NCBI GenBank assembly: GCA_017532025.1
Contig: JAFXJX010000076.1
Location: forward strand, 1 to 37,776
Direction: 5' to 3'
Source: Clostridia bacterium
GTDB taxonomy: Bacteria > Bacillota > Clostridia > Oscillospirales > CAG-272
Length of the DNA stretch: 37,776 nucleotides
Below, piece by piece: positions 7,176-15,737 of this stretch (position 1 is the stretch's first letter; each line of letters starts with the position of its first letter). The notes beneath the pieces are model-generated. The model was not told the origin of the DNA, did not search any database, and worked only from the letters and a program-made list of their open reading frames with translations. The translations under genes were made by a program, and so were the position numbers.

Positions 7176-8345
7176 ATGAAAAATTACAATGCAGAAATTG
7201 AAGCAGCTGTTGAAAAATACCGCACCTTGCTCGAAGGTCAGCTTGCCAGAGTGGAACGCATCAATGCGGCAGGCGATGCTGTTGACTATACCAAGATGGA
7301 TAAGATTATCATTGGTGTATGCGGCGGCGACGGCATTGGTCCCACAATCACAGCTGAAACCGCAAGAGTGCTTGAGCATCTTCTTGCTGACGAAGTGAAA
7401 GCCGGCAGAATTGAATTCCGCACCGTTGAAGGCTTGACCATTGAAAACCGTATTGCGCACATGAAGGCAATTCCCGATGATGTGCTTGCTGAGCTCAAGG
7501 CGTGCGACGTGATTCTGAAGGGTCCTACTACCACACCCAAGCAGGGCGACGGTATGCCCAATATCGAAAGCGCCAACGTGGCTATGCGTAAGGAGCTTGA
7601 CCTGTTTGCCAACGTGCGCCCGGTTCGTGTTCCCGCCCAGGGCATTGACTGGACTTTCTTCCGTGAAAACACCGAGGGTAGCTATGCCGTTGGTAGTCAG
7701 GGTCAGAACGTAACCGACGATCTTGCGATTGACTTCTGCGTAACCACCACCGAAGGCACACGCCGTATTGCCAAGCTGGCGTATGAATTTGCCAAAGCCA
7801 ATGGCAAGGAAAGAGTTTCGATCGTTACCAAAGCCAACGTAATCAAAACAACCGACGGTAAATTTCTGAATCTCTGCCTTGATGTTGCCAAGGACTATCC
7901 CGAAATTGCCACCGATGAATGGTTTATTGATATTATGACCGCAAAGCTTGTTGACGAAAAGCGCCGCCGCGATTTCAAGGTGTTTGTGCTTCCCAACCTT
8001 TACGGCGATATCATCACCGATGAAGCTGCCGAATTCCAGGGTGGCGTGGGTACGGCAGGCTCTGCCAACATCGGTAAGCGTTATGCCATGTTCGAAGCCA
8101 TCCACGGTTCTGCTCCCCGTATGGTTGCTGAGGGCAGAGCAATTTACGCCGACCCCTGCTCGATGCTCCGCGCAGGCGTGATGCTTCTCAATCATATCGG
8201 CTACAACAAGGAAGCAAGCCGTCTTGAAAAGGCACTTGATTTCTGTATGTTTGAAGAAAAGAAACTCACCGTTACCGGACGCAATACCGGCGCTACTTGC
8301 CGTGAGTTTGCCGACTATGTTTCCGAAACATTAGCAAAGATGTAA
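7176..8345 (+). CDS. icd: Isocitrate dehydrogenase family protein
   Basis: 389 residues of the isocitrate/isopropylmalate dehydrogenase family, converting isocitrate to 2-oxoglutarate. Isocitrate type is indicated by Ser132-x-Asn-Val-Ala-x-Arg-x-Glu-Leu-Asp-Leu (the phosphorylatable-Ser region of E. coli Icd) and by RENTEGSY (163-170) with the catalytic Tyr. Lys219 and Asp278/Asp282 (YGDIITDEAAE) complete the active site. ATG 7176 is chosen because AAGGAG ends 9 bases before it; TTG 7170 is less likely. About 45 extra N-terminal residues, probably helical, precede the core at KIIIGVCGGDGIGP. The cofactor loop IHGSAPRM has Arg-Met where NAD enzymes usually carry Asp-Ile and E. coli has Lys-Tyr, so NAD or NADP use is open. 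Confidence 0.85.
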   Translation: MKNYNAEIEAAVEKYRTLLEGQLARVERINAAGDAVDYTKMDKIIIGVCGGDGIGPTITAETARVLEHLLADEVKAGRIEFRTVEGLTIENRIAHMKAIPDDVLAELKACDVILKGPTTTPKQGDGMPNIESANVAMRKELDLFANVRPVRVPAQGIDWTFFRENTEGSYAVGSQGQNVTDDLAIDFCVTTTEGTRRIAKLAYEFAKANGKERVSIVTKANVIKTTDGKFLNLCLDVAKDYPEIATDEWFIDIMTAKLVDEKRRRDFKVFVLPNLYGDIITDEAAEFQGGVGTAGSANIGKRYAMFEAIHGSAPRMVAEGRAIYADPCSMLRAGVMLLNHIGYNKEASRLEKALDFCMFEEKKLTVTGRNTGATCREFADYVSETLAKM

Positions 8346-8409
8346 GACTTCTGTCACTCACTCGGGTTGATCTGACTTTGAAACGCTTATATTAAGGAAG
8401 GCAACTTCT

Positions 8410-9087
8410 ATGAATCAAGAACAAAACGAAAAAACCTTTGCGGTATCACGTCAGGTGAAATCACGCCTGCCGAGGTATTACCGCTATTTGAAGGAACTTC
8501 TTGACAAGGGCATTTTTCGCATCAGTTCGAGCGCGCTTGCCAAGATGATGGGCTTGACCGCTTCGCAGATTCGTCAGGATCTCAACTGCTTTGGCGGTTT
8601 CGGTCAGCAAGGCTATGGCTACAACGTCAAGTTCCTGTTTTCGCAGATTTCCGAAATTCTCGGAGTGAATGATAATTTTCGTGCCGTGCTGATCGGCATG
8701 GGTAACCTCGGTCGCGCCATGGCGGCAAGCAACGTCTTTTTAAGCCGTGGCATTGATCTTGTGGCGCTGTTTGATAAAAATCCGCAGATCGTGGGAAAAT
8801 CGATTGCGGGTAAAACCGTTTACGATGTCAAGAAGCTTTCCTCTTTTTTACAGGAAAATCGTGTGGATATTGCGGTTCTTACCCTGACCGCCTCCGAGGC
8901 GATTGCGGTTTCGGAAGAACTTAAGGCTCTTGGCATCAAGGGTATTTGGAATTTTACCAATGTGGAGATTCCGTCTGACGACACAGTCAGCGTGATGAAC
9001 GTGTATCTCGGCGATTCCTTGATGCAGCTTTGCTTTGATGTTCGCAACAAGGACGGAAAACAGCAGACTGACAGTAGCGAAGAATAA
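8410..9087 (+). CDS. rex: Redox-sensing transcriptional repressor Rex
   Basis: 225 residues. An N-terminal winged helix (about 15-80, with LTASQIRQDLNCFGGFGQQGYGY split over 49-71) binds DNA. A Rossmann domain with GMGNLG (96-101) senses the NADH/NAD+ ratio, and a C-terminal helix is used in domain swapping. In Gram-positive bacteria Rex represses fermentation and respiratory genes until NADH rises. The start at ATG 8410 follows AAGGAAG. It lies 64 bases after the isocitrate dehydrogenase gene and 23 before dnaD. No clear Rex operator (TTGTTAA-4-TTAACAA type) was found near any gene in this window, so its targets are probably elsewhere. Confidence 0.95.
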   Translation: MNQEQNEKTFAVSRQVKSRLPRYYRYLKELLDKGIFRISSSALAKMMGLTASQIRQDLNCFGGFGQQGYGYNVKFLFSQISEILGVNDNFRAVLIGMGNLGRAMAASNVFLSRGIDLVALFDKNPQIVGKSIAGKTVYDVKKLSSFLQENRVDIAVLTLTASEAIAVSEELKALGIKGIWNFTNVEIPSDDTVSVMNVYLGDSLMQLCFDVRNKDGKQQTDSSEE

Positions 9088-9110
9088 AAGAAAAGGAGGG
9101 CAGGGCGCCC

Positions 9111-10121
9111 ATGACAATTGCAGTGGAATACGGTAGGGGCGTTGTGGCTCTTCCCGAAGCGGTGCTTTCGTATATCGACAAAGCAAGCCCTTTGGCGCTC
9201 AGGCTTTTTTTGCTCTTGGTGTCTGATCGCTCGCTGAGAGAGAATTTTTCTCTTGCCGATGCGGCAAAGGATTTTGCTGTCACGCCGCAGGAAATGGAGC
9301 AGGCGCTGAACTTTTGGGTCAACGCCGGTTTGATCAGTTTTTCTTCCGACGAGGTCAAAGAAGAAAAGCGAACCGCCAAAAAGCCCAAGCTTTCGGTGTC
9401 TGCCAAAACAGCCGAAAACGGCGAGAGTGTCACCGTGGTAACAAGCGGTATGCCGAATTACACCGGCAAAGAAATTGAAGCCATGATGCAAGGAGATGAA
9501 TCGCTTGCGCTTTTGGTGGAAGAATGCCAGAGAATTGCCGGTAAAATGTTCGGTGTGCATGAGATCACCCGTCTTCTCGGTATGGCGGATTATCTGCGCT
9601 TTGATCACGATTCGATTCTTTTGCTGTTTGCGTATGCCGGAAAGATCGGCAAATGCTCGGTGGCATACGTGGAAAAAATGGCAACGAGCCTTGTTAACGA
9701 GGGAATCACTTCTTACGGTGAGGTGGAAGCATATCTTTCCGCCAAGGAAAAACAGCATACTCTGGAGGGTATTGTGCGAAAGCTTGCGGGTGTTTCGCAG
9801 CGAGCATTTTCTGCCAAAGAGAAAAAGTTCCTTGCCAAGTGGGGCGAGCTTGCTTTTTCCGAATCGCTTCTGACGCTTGCCTACGAGGTGACGGTTGACA
9901 ATACGGGTGCTTTTTCGTTCCCTTATATGAACAAGGTGCTTCTCAACTGGCACGAGGCGGGCTATACCACCGCCGAAGAAGTGAATGCCGCGATCGCTTC
10001 CTACCGCGAAAAGAAGGAAGAAACGAGAGATTCAAGCTTTGATGTGGATGAATTTTTTGAAGCGGCGCTCAAGCGCGGTCACATGATGATAGATAATGCC
10101 CCGACTTTGCGTGAAAATTGA
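9111..10121 (+). CDS. dnaD: DnaD-domain replication protein
   Basis: 336 residues. The N-terminal part (about 1-90) looks like the winged-helix DDBH1 region. A charged linker (78-105) follows, then two DnaB_2/DDBH2-type helical domains (about 120-200 and 210-290). The second ends in the family signature Y-x4-L-x2-W (PYMNKVLLNWHEAGYTT), where I-x3-W is typical. DnaD proteins help load the replicative helicase at origins and at stalled forks. AAAGGAGGG lies 10 bases before the ATG. The next gene encodes a helicase-loader ATPase, so the two probably act together in primosome assembly. The stop codon TGA (10119-10121) sits exactly in the loop of a 9-base hairpin. Confidence 0.88.
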   Translation: MTIAVEYGRGVVALPEAVLSYIDKASPLALRLFLLLVSDRSLRENFSLADAAKDFAVTPQEMEQALNFWVNAGLISFSSDEVKEEKRTAKKPKLSVSAKTAENGESVTVVTSGMPNYTGKEIEAMMQGDESLALLVEECQRIAGKMFGVHEITRLLGMADYLRFDHDSILLLFAYAGKIGKCSVAYVEKMATSLVNEGITSYGEVEAYLSAKEKQHTLEGIVRKLAGVSQRAFSAKEKKFLAKWGELAFSESLLTLAYEVTVDNTGAFSFPYMNKVLLNWHEAGYTTAEEVNAAIASYREKKEETRDSSFDVDEFFEAALKRGHMMIDNAPTLREN

Positions 10122-10151
10122 ATTTTCACGTAGGTTTTGCTATGCAAAACC
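10110..10151. repeat. Two adjacent short-loop hairpins between dnaD and dnaC
   Basis: First stem 10110-10118 with 10122-10130, loop TGA; second stem 10133-10140 with 10144-10151, loop TAT. Neither is followed by a T-run, so they are not classic terminators. They may set mRNA stability or processing, or be a small dispersed repeat: 13 bases of the second hairpin recur inverted at 88-100. Confidence 0.6.
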
Positions 10152-10182
10152 GACCCCAATTCCCCCAAGAAAGGTGATTAGT

Positions 10183-11139
10183 ATGGCTTACAGAAAAGAA
10201 ATTTTACATAAAGTCAGACAGGATTACAACCAAAAGCGAACCCGTGCTTTGGGCGAGGCGGCAGATCGCCTTTCGGCTTTGCATGAACAGTACCCCGATC
10301 TTGCGGCGATTGATTCCGCACTTGCCAAAACCGGGATGAATCTTGTGCAAGAGATCGTCAAGGGCAGCGAGGGCATTAACGAGCGAATTGCCGCGGTTCG
10401 TCTTGAAAATGAAAGACTGCAAAAAGACCGTGCGGATATGCTGGTCTTTTACGGTTTTTCTCCCGATTACACCGACGTGAAGTACGAATGCACAAAATGT
10501 CAGGACACGGGGTATGTGGAAACCGAGCCTTGTCTTTGCTACAAAAAGGCACTTGCCAAAGAGGCACTTGACTACGCGGGTCTTTCCCGTCTTGCCGCCA
10601 AGCAGTCTTTTGACAGTTTTGACTTAAAATACTATCAGGGCGACAACCGCGCCATGATGGAAAAGGTGCTTGCCTCTTGCAAGCGCTATGCCGATGGCTT
10701 TCATGCCAAGGCTGATAGCCTGTTGTTCATCGGTAACACCGGGCTTGGGAAAACCCATCTTTCCACTTCGATTGCTGTTGAAGTTGTGAACAAAGGGCAT
10801 GAAGTGGTTTATACGAGCGCTCCGAACCTCTTTTCAGCCCTCGAAGCCGAAAAGTTTGGCAGAGAAGCCTCGCTCACCATGCAGGAGGTGCTGGATGCCG
10901 AGTTCCTTTTGATTGACGATCTCGGTACCGAAAATCCCTCGGCGCTGAATAACAACTTTCTTTATAATATTGTGAACACGCGTTTGATTACGGCAAAGCC
11001 CACGTTGATCAACACCAACTTGATGCCTGCCGATCTGATGAAACGCTATACAGATCGTCTTGCCTCGCGTCTTCTCGGTGAATACGCTGTTTTGCGTTTT
11101 GTCGGCAACGACATCCGTTTGCAGAAGATTGGTTTTTAG
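10183..11139 (+). CDS. dnaC: Helicase loader ATPase DnaC/DnaI family
   Basis: 318 residues. Residues 1-95 are helical, followed by a four-cysteine knuckle (C103-x2-C106 ... C117-x-C119), as in clostridial DnaC/DnaI proteins. An AAA+ ATPase domain comes next: Walker A GNTGLGKT (184-191), Walker B LLIDDLG (242-248), then NTRLITAKPTLINTN and an arginine-finger region ASRLLGE. It delivers the replicative helicase to single-stranded DNA. The start is ATG 10183 with AAGAAAGGTG upstream; a longer frame to 10096 runs back through the hairpins and is rejected. It is cotranscribed with dnaD upstream and pgeF downstream (14 bases). Confidence 0.92.
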   Translation: MAYRKEILHKVRQDYNQKRTRALGEAADRLSALHEQYPDLAAIDSALAKTGMNLVQEIVKGSEGINERIAAVRLENERLQKDRADMLVFYGFSPDYTDVKYECTKCQDTGYVETEPCLCYKKALAKEALDYAGLSRLAAKQSFDSFDLKYYQGDNRAMMEKVLASCKRYADGFHAKADSLLFIGNTGLGKTHLSTSIAVEVVNKGHEVVYTSAPNLFSALEAEKFGREASLTMQEVLDAEFLLIDDLGTENPSALNNNFLYNIVNTRLITAKPTLINTNLMPADLMKRYTDRLASRLLGEYAVLRFVGNDIRLQKIGF

Positions 11140-11153
11140 AAAGAGGTAACGAA

Positions 11154-11972
11154 GTGAACAAACTTCTAACACTTTCAAGCGAGCCGTTTCTTCTTTTCGA
11201 AAGGGAAGGCGTTTCGTATTACCGCGCACCGAATCTTTTGGTGCCTCATGGTTTTTCCACCCGCTTGGGCGGTATTTCTGCAAAGCAGTATCTGAAAAGC
11301 TTGAACCTCGCCTACGGCAGAGGGGATGACGCTTCGGTGGTGGAGGAAAACCAAAGACGCTTTTTTCACGCGGTTTTTGACTGCGACGATCTCTCTTGCG
11401 CGGCGCGCCGAGAGCAGATTCACTCTGCCGATATCGAATATGTCAGCAGAGGGGGGATTTACCCACCGGGCGACGGTTTTTATACCGATACGCCGGGTGT
11501 GATTCTGACCGTGAAGATTGCGGACTGTGTGCCGATACTGCTTTTTGACCCGAAAAAGAAATTGATTGCCGCCCTTCATGCAGGTTGGCGCGGAACGGTT
11601 TCGGGTATTGCACGAAAGGGCGTGGAGGCTCTTTGCGCTATGGGCGCTGATCCCGCTGACATTCAGGTGGCGGTGGGTACTTCGATCCGACCTTGCTGTT
11701 ATGAGGTGAGAGAGGATTTTTATACCGCTGTGAAAGATTCTTGCGGTGAGACATTTGCCGCGCGCTTTGTTACTTTGCGTGATAAAGAGGCAAACACCTT
11801 TTCTGCCGATGTTGTGGGGATGAATCTTGCCATTTTGAAAGAAGCGGGTGTGAAGAAAGAAAACATATCGGTTTCGCCGCTTTGTACGGCTTGCCACGGG
11901 GATTTGTTTTTCTCTCACCGCGCATCGGGCGGGCAGAGAGGCACCATGATGGCGGCGATTATGCTGAACTGA
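11154..11972 (+). CDS. pgeF: PgeF/YfiH laccase-domain protein
   Basis: 272 residues of the DUF152/Cu-oxidase_4 family, historically called polyphenol oxidase or laccase and shown in some members to be a purine nucleoside phosphorylase or a peptidoglycan editing factor. Metal ligands are visible: His90 (QIHSAD), Cys125 (IADCVP) and His142 (LHAGWRG). The C-terminal CTACHGDLFFSHR and GGQRGTMMAAI are typical. Start GTG 11154 with AGAGGTAAC just upstream. It closes the dnaD-dnaC stretch. A possible weak promoter (TAGAAT at 12027-12032) for the ABC operon lies downstream. Confidence 0.92.
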   Translation: MNKLLTLSSEPFLLFEREGVSYYRAPNLLVPHGFSTRLGGISAKQYLKSLNLAYGRGDDASVVEENQRRFFHAVFDCDDLSCAARREQIHSADIEYVSRGGIYPPGDGFYTDTPGVILTVKIADCVPILLFDPKKKLIAALHAGWRGTVSGIARKGVEALCAMGADPADIQVAVGTSIRPCCYEVREDFYTAVKDSCGETFAARFVTLRDKEANTFSADVVGMNLAILKEAGVKKENISVSPLCTACHGDLFFSHRASGGQRGTMMAAIMLN

Positions 11973-12071
11973 ATTTTCTTCACGCAACCAACACAGAAAA
12001 TAAAGAGAAACTTAACTCTTATGATATAGAATAAAAGAACGGATCACCGTTTCAAAGGAAAGGATTCTGTT

Positions 12072-13043
12072 ATGATTGAAATTAAAAACCTTGTCAAACG
12101 ATATGGAAGCAACTGCGCGGTAAACGATATCAGTTTTTCCATCCATGACGGCGAGATCGTTGGTTTTCTCGGCCCGAACGGCGCGGGTAAGACCACGACC
12201 ATGAGCATTCTCACCGGCTGTCTTTCGTCCACCTCGGGCAGTGTGACCATCAATGGCGTGGATATTTTTGACAATCCCTTGGAAGCCAAAAAGCAGATTG
12301 GTTATTTGCCTGAATTTCCGCCTCTCTATCTTGAGATGACGGTAAAGGAATATCTGAATTTTGTGTACGATCTGAAGTCTTGCACACTTGACCGCACCAA
12401 GCATATCGATGAGATCTGCGAAAGAGTGAAGCTTCTCGATGTGAAAGACCGTATCATCCGCAACCTTTCCAAAGGCTACCGCCAGAGAGTTGGCATTGCA
12501 CAGGCTTTGATCGGCAATCCGAAGTTTATTATTTTTGACGAACCGACCGTTGGTCTTGACCCCAAGCAGATCATTGAGATCAGAACTCTGATCAAAGAGC
12601 TTGGCAGAGATCACACCGTCATTCTTTCCACGCATATTCTGCCCGAAGTACAGATGGTATGCGACAGAATCATCATCATCAACCGCGGTAAGATCGTTGC
12701 CGATGAAAAGACCGAGGATATTGAAAAAGCCGTGATCGGCTCGCGCCAGATTCAGCTCAAGATCTGCGGTCCCGCCAAAGAAGTACAAACTGCCATCAAG
12801 GCACTTTCCGGCATCAAATATGCCGAAGTGATCGGCGAAAGAGAACTGCAGAGCACGGCATTCCTTGTGGAAAGCGAGCCCGGTCTCGATATGCGCCGCG
12901 CGATCTTCAACCTCTGTGCTTCGCACGCTTGGCCGATCATCGGTATGGAAGCTGTGGGTCTGAATCTTGAAGACATCTTTATTTCTGTTGTTGACGAACA
13001 GGAAGCTGAAACCAAAAAGAAAAAACAGAAAGTGAGAAAGTGA
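12072..13043 (+). CDS. ABC transporter ATP-binding protein, GldA-like
   Basis: 323 residues, first gene of a six-gene operon. Walker A GPNGAGKT (34-41), Q-loop EFPPLYLEM, signature LSKGYRQRVG (about 136-145), Walker B FIIFDEPTVGLDP (about 156-168) and switch LSTHILPE. The C-terminal extension of about 100 residues ends in a lysine-rich tail. It belongs to the DrrA/NatA/GldA group that partners ABC-2 permeases. AAAGGAAAGG precedes the ATG. With the following permease and GldG-like proteins it matches the GldA-GldF-GldG architecture known from Bacteroidetes gliding and from uncharacterised operons in clostridia. The transported substrate is unknown. Confidence 0.9.
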   Translation: MIEIKNLVKRYGSNCAVNDISFSIHDGEIVGFLGPNGAGKTTTMSILTGCLSSTSGSVTINGVDIFDNPLEAKKQIGYLPEFPPLYLEMTVKEYLNFVYDLKSCTLDRTKHIDEICERVKLLDVKDRIIRNLSKGYRQRVGIAQALIGNPKFIIFDEPTVGLDPKQIIEIRTLIKELGRDHTVILSTHILPEVQMVCDRIIIINRGKIVADEKTEDIEKAVIGSRQIQLKICGPAKEVQTAIKALSGIKYAEVIGERELQSTAFLVESEPGLDMRRAIFNLCASHAWPIIGMEAVGLNLEDIFISVVDEQEAETKKKKQKVRK

Positions 13044-13049
13044 TTTCTG

Positions 13050-13763
13050 ATGTTTGCTATTTATAAAAGAGAAATGCGCTCGTATTTCATTTCCCCCATC
13101 GGGTATATTTATCTTGCCATCTTTTTGGCAGTTTCCGGTCTGATCTTCTCGCTGACCACGCTGCTGCAGGGCGCAGGCAGTAATATTTCCAACTATTTTA
13201 CTTATATGCTGATCAGCTTTTTCATTGTGCTTCCGCTTCTGACCATGAAGCTGTTTGCCGATGAAAAGAAGCAACGCACCGAGACCCTCCTGATCTCGGC
13301 ACCTGTTTCGACCACAAGCATGGTCACGGCCAAGTTCTTTGCCGCTTTCTCTGTCTTTATGATCGGTTTTGCTGTATCGCTGATCAATCTCATTCCTTTC
13401 TTTGCCTACGCTTCGGGCAATCCCGACTGGCAAACGATTCTCGGCAGTCTTCTCGGTCTTATCCTGATTGCCGCCGCATTCATCGCCATCGGTGTGATGG
13501 TTTCTTCCTTGACCGAAAATCAGCTGGTTGCCGCACTCGGTACGATGGGCATTATTTTCGTGTTTGTCATGATCTCGTTTTTCAACGGTTCGATCGATTC
13601 CTACTTCCTTCGCAGCATTCTCAGCTGGATCTCGGTTATGGACCGTTATACTATGCTGACCGTCGGTCGTTTTGACGTTAGCGCAATTGTGTATTTTATC
13701 TCCCTGTGCTTCTCGTTTTTGTTTATCACCGTGAGGGTTTACGAAAAGCGTCGTTGGTCCTGA
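13050..13763 (+). CDS. ABC-2 permease, GldF-like
   Basis: 237 residues with six likely transmembrane helices. It begins MFAIYKREMRSYFISPIGYIY, typical of ABC-2/GldF permeases, and contains the conserved KLFADEKKQRTETLLISAPVS cytoplasmic loop split around residue 70-90. It starts 6 bases after the ATPase gene and forms the membrane channel for that ATPase. Confidence 0.9.
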   Translation: MFAIYKREMRSYFISPIGYIYLAIFLAVSGLIFSLTTLLQGAGSNISNYFTYMLISFFIVLPLLTMKLFADEKKQRTETLLISAPVSTTSMVTAKFFAAFSVFMIGFAVSLINLIPFFAYASGNPDWQTILGSLLGLILIAAAFIAIGVMVSSLTENQLVAALGTMGIIFVFVMISFFNGSIDSYFLRSILSWISVMDRYTMLTVGRFDVSAIVYFISLCFSFLFITVRVYEKRRWS

Positions 13764-13810
13764 CGGCTTATAGCAAAGCACAACAAAAACAGAAAGGCTG
13801 ATTTAGTATA

Positions 13811-15688
13811 ATGGAAAAAAGAAAAATCAAACAGTCCTTGCTGTGGGTCGCCCTTACCGCTCTGGTTTTGATTGCGGTGATTCTCTTTAATATTCTGTTT
13901 ACCGCTCTTGCTCACAAGTATCTTTGGGTGGTGGATACCATGCCCAACGATCTGGTTGTGATTTCAGATTATTCAAGAGAGCTTCTTGAACAGGTCGATG
14001 CCAAGCAAAATAACATTACCATATACTTCCTTGCCGACCCCGATGAGCTCAATAACTACGAGCTTCTCGGTCACCAAAAGGGGGAGTCCGGCAGTACATG
14101 GGGCATGAGTTATATCTATAACCTTGCCAAGTATTACGAAAAAGAGTTTTCCTTTGTTAAGGTTGATACCTTGGATACCGCATCGGATGCCGACTATATC
14201 CGTGAAAATTTCGCCATGACGGTGGGTACGAATCTCACACCCCTTACCATTGTGATGGAAAACCGCGTGGGTGACCGTATGTCTTACCGCACCATGCAAC
14301 GCGACGAATTTTTCAGTATTACCGATACCACAATGTATTTCCGCGGTGACGACAAGCTTACCTCTACCATGCTGTCTTTGACCGGTGAAAACTCCATGGC
14401 ATTCTTTGTGGAAGGTCATGGCGAGAAGATCGGCGAGCTTGGTGCGGATGAATCTGCGGCTGATTTTGGCAACGCATCGGCCTTGGTTTCGCTGTTTGAA
14501 CAAGCGGGCTATGTGGTGCAGAAGATCAATCTGGCAAAAGAAGATTTCCCCGAACAAGCGGAGGATATTGTGGCAAGCGGTGCCGCTACGGTGGTTTTGT
14601 TTGGCCCGCAAAGTGATTTTCTCACCGATGCCGATGGGGTAAACGAAATCACCCGTCTTCGCAAGTTCCTGAACCGAAAGAACCACAGTCTGATGGTCTT
14701 TATGGATCCCGAAACCGAGGAGATGCCGCATCTCGACGAGTATCTCTACGACTATTGGGGCGTGGAATTTGAAGACAATATCATTCTTGCCGATACGACC
14801 GATCCGTTGAAGAGTCCTGCTGTTTCTGAAGACGGATACAGCTTCCTTGCTGATTATGAGTTGAACACATCAAGCCCCGGCAGCGCGCTGACATCTTCCT
14901 TGACAGTGCTTGATACCTTGCCCGGCGCATACTTTGGTAAGACCCGTACCGTTTCTATGAAAACGGCATGGAGCAGTAACGTCGAATCCACCCTTGACCA
15001 GGAGCTTTCCACCTCCTTTAAGCTGGGCGCAACCTTCTTGGCTCCCAAGAAGTCGGCGGCGATCTTTGAAGATGACGGCGGTTACCGTGTGTTTGATAAA
15101 ACGCTCTACGAAAGCTATGTGGAGCAGTATGACGCAGAAAAGCGCGAGGAAATCACTGCGCTTTATACCAAAGAACGCTATCAAACTTACTACGATAATT
15201 ATGCTTCGAGCAGCAAAGAAGAGTTTGAAAAGGATAATTTGAGCGCCGAAGAGATTGCGAAAAAGTGCGATGAGTATGCGAAGGAACGCGTGCAAGAAGA
15301 TGTTGAAAGCTTCATGAGAGACTATCTTGAATATGCCGAATCGAACGCGTCGGCACTGATGACACTCACGCACGGCGCGTGGTCGTATGCCATGAGCGAA
15401 GCGGTAAATCTCTATCTGCTTGCCTGCGGTTCAACCGCATTTGCGTCCAAAGAGGCCATTGAAAATGCAGCATATTCCAACCGCGATACGCTCTATTCTG
15501 CCATTTATCTCTTTGGTAAAAACGTGCTTCCTTACGATATTGATATCATCAAAATTGAAACCCCGTCCTCTCTTGCCATCGATGATAGTGCGGCAAACAG
15601 ATGGACAATCTTCCTTTCCGGCATTCTGCCGTTGGTTTTGGTGGGTACAGGCACAGTTGTCGTGATCAGACGACGTAAGCACAACTGA
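13811..15688 (+). CDS. GldG-like ABC auxiliary protein 1
   Basis: 625 residues with one transmembrane helix near each end (about 13-36 and 597-618) and a large extracytoplasmic domain between, as in the ABC-transporter auxiliary/GldG family. The opening after the first helix (DLVVISDYSRELLEQVDAK then ITIYFLADP) matches the family's start. The TGENSMAFFVEGHGE segment (about 193-207) is the usual second landmark. An inserted charged, probably coiled-coil stretch at about 430-515 (rich in E, K and Y) is missing from the second GldG-like protein next door. AGAAAGG lies about 13 bases before the start. It probably forms the external part of the ABC complex; biochemical function is unknown. Confidence 0.85.
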   Translation: MEKRKIKQSLLWVALTALVLIAVILFNILFTALAHKYLWVVDTMPNDLVVISDYSRELLEQVDAKQNNITIYFLADPDELNNYELLGHQKGESGSTWGMSYIYNLAKYYEKEFSFVKVDTLDTASDADYIRENFAMTVGTNLTPLTIVMENRVGDRMSYRTMQRDEFFSITDTTMYFRGDDKLTSTMLSLTGENSMAFFVEGHGEKIGELGADESAADFGNASALVSLFEQAGYVVQKINLAKEDFPEQAEDIVASGAATVVLFGPQSDFLTDADGVNEITRLRKFLNRKNHSLMVFMDPETEEMPHLDEYLYDYWGVEFEDNIILADTTDPLKSPAVSEDGYSFLADYELNTSSPGSALTSSLTVLDTLPGAYFGKTRTVSMKTAWSSNVESTLDQELSTSFKLGATFLAPKKSAAIFEDDGGYRVFDKTLYESYVEQYDAEKREEITALYTKERYQTYYDNYASSSKEEFEKDNLSAEEIAKKCDEYAKERVQEDVESFMRDYLEYAESNASALMTLTHGAWSYAMSEAVNLYLLACGSTAFASKEAIENAAYSNRDTLYSAIYLFGKNVLPYDIDIIKIETPSSLAIDDSAANRWTIFLSGILPLVLVGTGTVVVIRRRKHN

Positions 15689-15737
15689 TCTTTCACTCCT
15701 TCAAAACCGGATAATAAGAAAGGTATGATCTAACGAT

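Noticed and set aside
12012..13781. 589-codon antisense ORF opposite the ABC genes
   Set aside because: His/Asn/Lys-rich product typical of an antisense frame; the plus-strand genes have clear family motifs.
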